64,000 nt of DNA. Source: Lentinula raphanica (lineage: Eukaryota > Basidiomycota > Agaricomycetes > Agaricales > Omphalotaceae). Location of the stretch: contig JANVFP010000043.1 of the NCBI GenBank assembly GCA_027919835.1, positions 186,001 through 250,000 of the forward strand. Direction: 5' to 3'. Positions 57,494 to 64,000 of this stretch are shown piece after piece (position 1 is the first letter of the stretch; the number at the start of each line of letters is the position of its first letter). The position numbers and the translations under genes were made by a program. The notes under the pieces were generated by a model. The model saw only the letters and a program-made list of their open reading frames with translations. It searched no databases and was not told the origin of the DNA.

Positions 57494-58080
57494 TGAGTTG
57501 TCCAAATGGTATGGGTAAACACTTGACACTATGTTGATGCATGTACTAGTCGGGCTCCAACAGCCCAATAACCCAAGGCCAACTCTTTTTCCAACCTCAT
57601 CTGTTCTGGTGGCGTTGCCGTATAACAACACAAGCAAGACAATCGGGCAGACTCGACAGTAGGATCCATAATTTGAGTACATACACAGTAGAGTATTCAT
57701 TTCTCTCATTTCGAGGCATCAATAGAGCAAGAACAAGTAAGCAAGTCAGACCTGTGTCGGTAGCATTAGGTTCTCATTGAAGATTCAAAATTGAAGCTTT
57801 GAAGTCTCGAAAGTGTACATAAGTTGCTCGAACAGCGCCTCAAGCAGGCTCAGGGACTTTCGATGCACCCTTCCTCAAGTACGGGAGTTGCTCTTCCATG
57901 CCCTTTTCCCGAGCGAATTGCTCAACTTGGGCCATGAGCTTGGCTTTGGGAATTCCATGTAATTGCACGGCACGAAAGCAGAGATTTGCACAGCCACCGA
58001 AGCCTTGTCTCCTATTTAGTGTCAACGCGTGCCACTCCCAAGCGCGGACTCTCAACTTTCTACCATCATTGTCTAGAATC
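57494..58080. other. Spacer with a decayed XPF first-exon relic
   Basis: 57550-57720 shows traces of the minus-strand XPF 5' exon (CAACAGCCCAATAACCC, then GGTGGCGTTG...AACAAC.CAAGCAAGA, compare 50530-50610). CACAGCCACC at 57989-57998 is the shared promoter motif. No intact gene was seen; a short minus-strand open frame at 57840-58082 has no support. Confidence 0.55.
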
Positions 58081-59534
58081 ATGCAATCGTGCTCCCCATT
58101 TCCTAACGAGATCCTTCACCATATCATCGAATATGTTGCATATACTCCCGAAATGTCTGGGGCAATAGACCTTGGCTCACGTTCCATTGGCAAATCATTG
58201 TTCAAGCATGCCTCACCCGCACTCCTCGCGCTCTCTGTCGCCAATTGGCGGTTACGTCGAGTCTGCCTGCCTTTTCTTCTCGCAAACATTGAGATCGGGC
58301 ATGACAAGGATGCACAAAAGCTGGAGAAGGATCTTCCACTTTGTGCAAAGTTCACAAAGTACGATCTATGCACAATGCTGTCCTGTTCATTCTTTGACGA
58401 TATTTTCTAGAACTCTGGTCATAGGACGCTTTGCTGCTCTCACTGAAGACGGGGAAAATATCACATCTCGAATCTTGCCTCAACTCAAGCAGCTCGTCGA
58501 AGTCAAGTTGCCAGATTGTTGGGATAGGTCTGATATGCTCAGAATAATCCTTGCACACCCCACGGTCACTTCAGTCTTGGTTGATGAAGTACCTAACGTG
58601 TCTATGCGCACTCAGAATCTCTCGAAAATGATTCTCAACTACTCGAGCTCATCTTCGGCTTTCTCTCCTCAGTTCGCAACATACTTCGCTCAGGGTATGA
58701 GATTAATGTGCCTCGGCCTAGAGAATGACTCTGTTGGCAGTCGGCTTGAATGCATGAACTTCCCTGGACTCGAGGAAATTGAACTACATATCCGCGACAG
58801 GCCCATCCCGTTTTCCTGGTTGTCTCCATTTTCGTCCACTCATCCAACTCTGAATAAGCTCTGGCTCCTCGACATCAAGCAAGATGCTCCTCCTTTCTTA
58901 TCTTCTCTGGTCGAGGAATCTCAACGACAAGGGCTCCAACATGTTTTCAGAATCTCGGGAGTCGGTCTTCGTAGAGCTAAGTCTATTGACCGATCCTCCC
59001 AGGATTGGCGTGTCATGGAGCTCTCCTTGAGTACCACTGCTGGCAGTAAACGGTTGATTGAAATACTCGCACTTGTTGCCTCTGTATTTCCCAAACTTGA
59101 AATCCTCGCTCTCAATCTTCAATGTCACAAGGGAATGTATGATATTGTGCGTCATCTCATCCGCAACCTCGCACATGCTGATTCCTTGTGCTTAGGACGA
59201 CGTTGCTTCCGTATTTGCACGTTTTTCGTCTCTCAGAGTCATCCACCTTCAATATGTCTATGAACGGCTCAACTTTGGACCCAGTAATGAGAACTTCGTG
59301 CGCTCAGTTCAGGAAGATGGATCGATAGATTCCCTGAATGAACCGAGAGCTCGTGCGGAAAGTAGACTATCGCTGTTCACCTCTTGCCTGGCGAAGCAAG
59401 TCAGAACTCTGGACTCAGTTTACATTGATGATGAGAACTATACATCTGACGGCTGCGACTGGTGTCTCCGGGGATGGCTTCATGTACTCGATAGCAGTAG
59501 AGACGTTGGGGGAACACTTGGCGACTATTATTGA
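58081..59534 (+). CDS. F-box-like/leucine-rich protein, copy 4, ~450 aa
   Basis: Exons 58081-58358, 58411-59146 and 59196-59534 give 451 in-frame codons. The N-terminus is shorter than in its relatives (MQSCSPFPNEILHHIIEYVA). Exon 2 repeats the family pattern: LPQLKQLVEVKLPDCWDRSD, HPTVTSVLVDEVPNVSM, FPGLEEIELHIRDRPIPFSW, STHPTLNKLWLLD, FPKLEILALNL. Exon 3 starts DDVASVFARFSSLRVIHLQY and ends RGWLHVLDSSRDVGGTLGDY. A seven-residue loss relative to copy 3 (after WLLDIKQD) removes the SLAHN segment. Likely a ubiquitin-ligase substrate receptor by architecture. Its first 100 bases are the probable donor of the converted patch in copy 2. Confidence 0.72.
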
Positions 59535-60104
59535 CGTATCCAAACTGCATCAAGGGGGGGACTCGACAATTGATGTCCAATGTTGGGACCTTTCTTGTTG
59601 TAATATCTCAAGCTGTCAATTATTTCCGCTGCTCGGTGACGGTCTGTAAGCCAGGTTTATAACAGCCCAATAGCCTTTGCAGCTCCTCTTCAACATCATC
59701 TCTTCTTCCCCCAGCACAAATGACAAGCAAGACGAAATTGTGCGGAGAGGTCGGTTTGATTTTTGTCCTCGCTATGGTACATGTTGTTTTTCTCAGTCCA
59801 AGGCATCGACTCTAGAACGAGTAAATGAGATGTACTTGATCTGCTTATAAGACTACATAGGTTTTCGAAAGTGTTGTTGGGGCTTGGTCCCGCCGTGGTT
59901 AACGAATGCGCAAAGGAATAGGAACAGACCGTAAATGGGTCCGACGATTAATCTGGATTCTGTACGTCCAGGCGAGAATAAAGGATGGGCGCTAAATTCA
60001 GCAGAAGAATTTTGGCACAGCCACCGAACCTTTTTTCTGCGTGCGCCGCGGCCCATGCTCCGTGCCACTCAAGTTCAACTTTCGACCATCATCGTCCAGA
60101 TTCC
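59535..60104. other. Spacer with a second XPF first-exon relic
   Basis: 59645-59835 is recognisably the XPF 5' exon on the minus strand (AGCTCCTCTTCAACATCATC, TGACAAGCAAGACGAAATTG, then CTCAGTCCAAGGC.CG and AACGAGTAAATGAG), degraded and frameshifted. CACAGCCACC lies at 60016-60025. Confidence 0.65.
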
Positions 60105-61612
60105 ATGGATTCTTTGCGACTGTATCCACCACTGCCCAATGAACTACTTCACTCTATTGCGAATTATATTGCATACACTCCAAATATATCAAACCAGCGA
60201 GGCTCGCGAAACAAATCATTCTTCAAGCACGCCTCACCTGAGCTCCTCGCTCTCTCTGTCGTCAATTGGCGGCTACGTCGAATCTGTCTACCTTTTCTTC
60301 TCGCGTACATCAAGCTTCGACATGACAAGGATGTGAAAAAGCTGGAGAACGATCTTTCCCTTTGTGCGAAATTCACAAAGTACGTTTATACAAACTCATG
60401 TCTCAATCGTGTCCATTCAATTTTGACGAATATTTGCAGAAATCTGGTTATAGGTCGTTTCGGTGCTCTCACCCAAGACGGGGAACGGATCACATCTCGT
60501 GTAGTACCTCGACTCGAGCAACTTCTCAATGTCGAGCTGCCAGACTGTTGGGATAGGTCTGATCTGCTCGGAATAATCCTTGCGCACCCCACTGTCACTT
60601 CCGTTCTGGTCAATGAAGAACCTCACGTATCTATGCGCGCTCATGATCTCTCAAAAGTGATACTTGATTACACAAACTCAACTTCGGCCTTCTCTCCCCA
60701 GTTCACAACATACTTTGAACGGGGCATGAGATTAAAGTGTCTTGGTCTCGCTACTGACTCTATCGACAATCGTCTTCAATCTCACCACTTTCCCGGACTG
60801 GAGGAAATCAAGATATATATGTTCAAAGCAGACGTCTCATTTTCCTGGTTGTCTCCGCTCTCGTCGACTTATCCTACTCTGACCAGACTCTGGCTTCTCC
60901 AGATTGACAAGGATTCTTTGACCCATAACGCACCTCCTTTCTTATCCTCTCTAGTCGTAGAATCTCAACGACAAGGCCTACAGCATGTTTTCAGAATTCT
61001 GGGAGTTGGTCTTCGTAGAGCTAAGCCTGTTGACCAAGAGTCCCAGGATTGGCGCGTCATGGGACTCGCTTTGCGAACCACCTCTGCCCATAAACTCTTG
61101 ATCGAAACACTCGCACTTGTTGCTTCAGTATTTCCCAAACTCGAATTTCTCACTCTCGATCTCGATCGTCACCAGGAGACGTATAATATTGTGGGTCATC
61201 TCGTTCTCAATGATCTCCTCATTGTTACTCATGCCGATTTCCTTGGACTTAGGATGAGCTTGCTTCCGTGCTTGCACGCTTTTCATCACTCAGAGTTATT
61301 TACCTTGAATGTGTCTATGAACGTCTCAACTTCGGACCCGGAAACGAAAATCTCATGCGGCCAGTTCAGCGAGATGGATCGACGCATTCCGATTCCCTTG
61401 ATGAACTGAGAGCTCGTGCGGAAAGTGGACTATTACTCTTTACATCTCGTCTCGTGAAGCAAGCCAAATCTCTGGATTTAGTTCACATTGATGATATGGG
61501 CTATGATAGTGCTGGTTCTACTCGCCCTGCGATACATTGGCATCTCCGAGGATGGCTTCATGTCCTCAATAGTAATCGGGACATTGGTGGAACACTTGAC
61601 AATTATCATTAA
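60105..61612 (+). CDS. F-box-like/leucine-rich protein, copy 5, ~461 aa
   Basis: Exons 60105-60379, 60440-61190 and 61253-61612 give 462 in-frame codons. It begins MDSLRLYPPLPNELLHSIAN; then SPELLALSVVNWRLRRICLP; exon 2 has VPRLEQLLNVELPDCWDRSD, HPTVTSVLVNEEPHVSM, FPGLEEIKIYMFKADVSFSW and FPKLEFLTLDL; exon 3 is DELASVLARFSSLRVIYLEC to LNSNRDIGGTLDNYH. Intron 1 is 60 nt, a multiple of three, without stop codons, so its retention would add 20 residues instead of ending the protein. Role by architecture: substrate receptor of a Skp1-cullin ubiquitin ligase. It is one of the best preserved copies of the array. Confidence 0.75.
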
Positions 61613-62033
61613 GTTGTCCAACTTGTATCATTAGGGACTCTCAGCTGTGACGTTCGACACTTTGTTGATGTAGGAATCACATTCTTGTTGTAACAATATT
61701 ACCTGTTATTTGCTGCGTCCAGTGACAGCGTCTGTATGTCAGGCCTTCAGTGTTACAACAGTCCAATAACGCAAGCTCCTGAGCTCGTCCCTTCTTCCTG
61801 CAACATGGAGGTATTGACAAGCGACAAGCAAGATGAGACTGTGCAGTAACTGTGCAGTGGCGCGTATTAGTTGAGTATACAGTACGGTGAATATCGTTCC
61901 TCTCAGTCCAAGACATGAATGCACCGAAAGGCAAGAGCAAGGACAAGGCACGAATTTCAAAGCAGCACAGCCACTAATCCTCTTGTTTCATAACTACAAC
62001 CACAACCACAACGTCGTCGTCTACTCAAATTGC
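61613..62033. other. Spacer with a third XPF first-exon relic
   Basis: 61735-61930 retains pieces of the XPF exon (AACAGTCCAATAACGCAAGC, GTATTGACAAGCGACAAGCA, CTCTCAGTCCAAGACATGAA). CACAGCCACT at 61966-61975 is the promoter motif with one change. No gene was seen. Confidence 0.6.
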
Positions 62034-63544
62034 ATGGATTCTATGCGACCGTATTCCTCGTTGCCCAACGAGCTACTTCACTCTATCACGGAATATATCG
62101 CATTCACTATCGACCTATCAGACTCGTATAGCTCATATTCGTTGTACAAGCATGCCTCACCCGAACTCCTTGCGCTCTCTGTAGTCAACTGGCGGTTACG
62201 TCGAATCTGTCTACCTTTCCTTTTTGCAAATATCAAGGTCAGACATGACGAGGATGTAACCCGGCTGGAGAAAGATCTTCCACTTTGTGCAAAGTTTACG
62301 AAGTACATTATATGAACAATGCTATCCATTTCATTCCATTCATTGACCAACGTTTGCAGGACTCTGTCTATAGACCATTCTAAAGGCAGCTCCAGTGATC
62401 TCACCGAAGCAGGGCAACAAAACTTATCTCAAATATTGCCTCGACTCGAGCAACTCCTTGTTGTTGAGCTGCCGGATTGTTGGGATAGAACTGATCTGCT
62501 CAGAACAATGCTTGTGCACCCCACCGTCACTTCAGTCCTGGTCAATGAAATACCTAACAGCTCTATGGCCAATGATGATCTCTCGAAATTGATCTACGGT
62601 CGTGTAGACACATATTCCGCCTTCATGCCTCGTTTCAGAAAATGCCTAGATCAGGGGATGAGATTAATGTCCCTCAGGCTCAACTCTATCGACGATCGGC
62701 TCGAATCTCAGAAGTTCCCTGGGCTCCAAGAAATCAAAATACATTACACGGTACCCGCCTCATTTTCCTGGGTTCCTCCGCTTTTGTCAAATCATCCAAC
62801 CCTGAATGAGCTCTGGCTCCTCCAGCTTGAGCACGATTTTTTCGCTCATGATGCACCTCCAACTTTCCTATCGTCTCTTGTCGACTTGAAGGAATCTCAA
62901 GGAAAAGACCTCCAGCACTTTCTTTCAATTTCGGAACTCGGTCTTCGTAGAGCCCGGCCTATCAACGGATCCTTCAAGGATTGGCATATTATAGCATTGG
63001 GACTTGAAGTGAAATCTACCTTTGACAAGAAGTCGTGGATGGAAATACTCAGACCCATTCCTTTGATATTTCCAAAACTTGAAGTCCTTAGGCTCGATTT
63101 TTATGCACGCAGGTCATCGTATGATATCGTGCGTAATCTCATCTTCAACCTCCCCGCTCGTGCTGATTTTCTTCGAGTTAGGATGACCTTGCTTCCATAC
63201 TAGCGCGCTTCTCGTCTCTCAGGGTTCTCTACCTGAACAAGTTCTTTGGAGGGCTCTCCTTGGAATTCGCACGCAGGGCTATACGACAGGTTCAGCAAGA
63301 TGGATCGACGGGTTCCCCTGAACTGAGAGCGCGCGTGGAAAGCGTGATGTTGCTATCAATATCTAGATTGGTGAAGGGAGCCAGAGCGCTGGAGTCGATT
63401 CACATCAACGATTCAGGATTTGGTTATGTCAATTACTCCGCGAGACATTGGAATGTCATAGGATGGATTCATGTCCTTAATGGCAATCGGGACATCAGTG
63501 GAAAACTTACTACTCATTTTGATTCTGCCTCCTACTCGTTTTAA
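62034..63544 (+). CDS. F-box-like/leucine-rich protein, copy 6, ~466 aa
   Basis: Exons 62034-62302, 62360-63128 and 63182-63544 give 467 in-frame codons. It begins MDSMRPYSSLPNELLHSITE, followed by SPELLALSVVNWRLRRICLP. Exon 2 keeps LPRLEQLLVVELPDCWDRTD, HPTVTSVLVNEIPNSSM, FPGLQEIKIHYTVPASFSWV and FPKLEVLRLDF. Exon 3 starts DDLASILARFSSLRVLYLNK and ends with a longer tail after LNGNRDISGKL. It is closer to copy 1 than to copies 3-5 in places (RTLSID at the start of exon 2, the KHASPEL context without a DLGSR insert), so it may represent the older branch. Role inferred as for the other copies. Confidence 0.72.
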
Positions 63545-63840
63545 TTCTCCATCGTAGTTGAAAATTCTCTAATCTCATAGCGGCTCAAAAATGCTGTCGT
63601 TGTACAATGTAGACAATAAAAATTCTGGTAATTCATGAAACACATCCTTCTTCCATTAATACTACATCCTTACCAGCCATCTGTCCTCCTTTCTCAATTC
63701 TTCAGATGGTTTTCCTATGCTCAGTATCACATATATGATCATGATTGATAGCTGGGCGCAGATTCTGACACAGCCACCCAAACTTCTCAACTTTTGACGA
63801 CCACTTCCAACAGCTTCCAACACCATTAGCATTATCATTC
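63545..63840. promoter_or_regulatory. Spacer and upstream region of copy 7
   Basis: Contains CACAGCCACC at 63769-63778, 63 bp before the next start codon. XPF exon similarity is no longer clear here. Confidence 0.45.
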
Positions 63841-64000
63841 ATGCCAACATTGCCCAATGAGCTGCTTTATTCTATCATTGATTATATTGCCTACACTCCC
63901 AAGCTGTCGAGGGCGGTAGACTTAGGCTTACGTTCTAAATCTCTGTTCGAGCATCCGTCACCCGAACTCCTCACGCTCTCTGTAGCCAATTGGAGTCTAC
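63841..64000 (+). CDS. F-box-like/leucine-rich protein, copy 7, 5' part only
   Basis: Reads MPTLPNELLYSIIDYIAYTP, then DLGLRSKSLFEHPSPELLTL and SVANWSL up to the window edge. It matches the N-terminal part of the other copies, with a shorter leader. The array therefore continues beyond the window. Whether this copy is intact cannot be seen. Confidence 0.7.
   Translation, partial: MPTLPNELLYSIIDYIAYTPKLSRAVDLGLRSKSLFEHPSPELLTLSVANWSL

Noticed and set aside
57840..58082. 80-codon minus-strand frame as a small gene
   Set aside because: It lies in a spacer of the array, partly overlapping the shared promoter region; only weak protein-like features and no copy in the other spacers.

Overview
The window is nuclear DNA of a mushroom-forming basidiomycete (Agaricomycetes). 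The evidence is the many 50-60 nt GT-AG introns, KDZ and Plavaka-type transposases, a DUF6532-like protein, several I66-type beta-trefoil protease-inhibitor-like genes, small secreted proteins, and an expanded F-box-like/leucine-rich family. All assignments come from reading the sequence and remembered family features; no database search was run.

Layout. 1-3370: 3' part of a KDZ transposon gene and its GTTTAAAC-rich repeat tail. 3690-5417: a 5'-truncated tRNA m3C methyltransferase fragment and a duplicated host repeat. 5418-13996: an 8,579-bp DNA transposon with perfect 27-bp terminal inverted repeats (TIRs) and a 2-bp target duplication. It carries an intact four-exon Plavaka-like transposase, a minisatellite, a coiled-coil gene and a DUF6532-like gene. 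14037-15454: a 1,418-bp non-autonomous element with the same terminal bases, only 40 bp away. 15.9-20.1 kb: a small secreted-protein gene, a decayed sorting-nexin copy and a second decayed methyltransferase fragment next to an empty copy of the transposon target. 20.17-23.74 kb: a TIR-like block containing a near-perfect 1.57-kb palindrome (22090-23658). 24.7-29.2 kb: a secreted protein with duplicated exon modules and an SH3-PX-BAR sorting nexin.

29.7-46.6 kb: four I66-type inhibitor genes sharing one intron pattern, interleaved with an F-box-like gene carrying an internal stop, two paralogous secreted proteins with different low-complexity tails, another secreted protein and an FSP1/AMID-like oxidoreductase. 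47.2-50.75 kb: the complete XPF (ERCC4/Rad1) endonuclease gene.

50.8-64 kb: a tandem F-box-like array. Its roughly 2-kb unit seems to have arisen by duplicating the divergent XPF/F-box promoter region, because XPF first-exon relics and a shared CACAGCCACC motif recur before each copy. A broken XPF 5' copy, fused to an inverted F-box fragment, lies at 54.0-55.9 kb.

The region combines one housekeeping repair gene and a few trafficking and redox genes with fast-evolving secreted and F-box families and several generations of transposons and segmental duplications. The two related transposons in one repeat and the XPF-linked F-box array are the most notable findings. No tRNA, rRNA or CRISPR was recognised.
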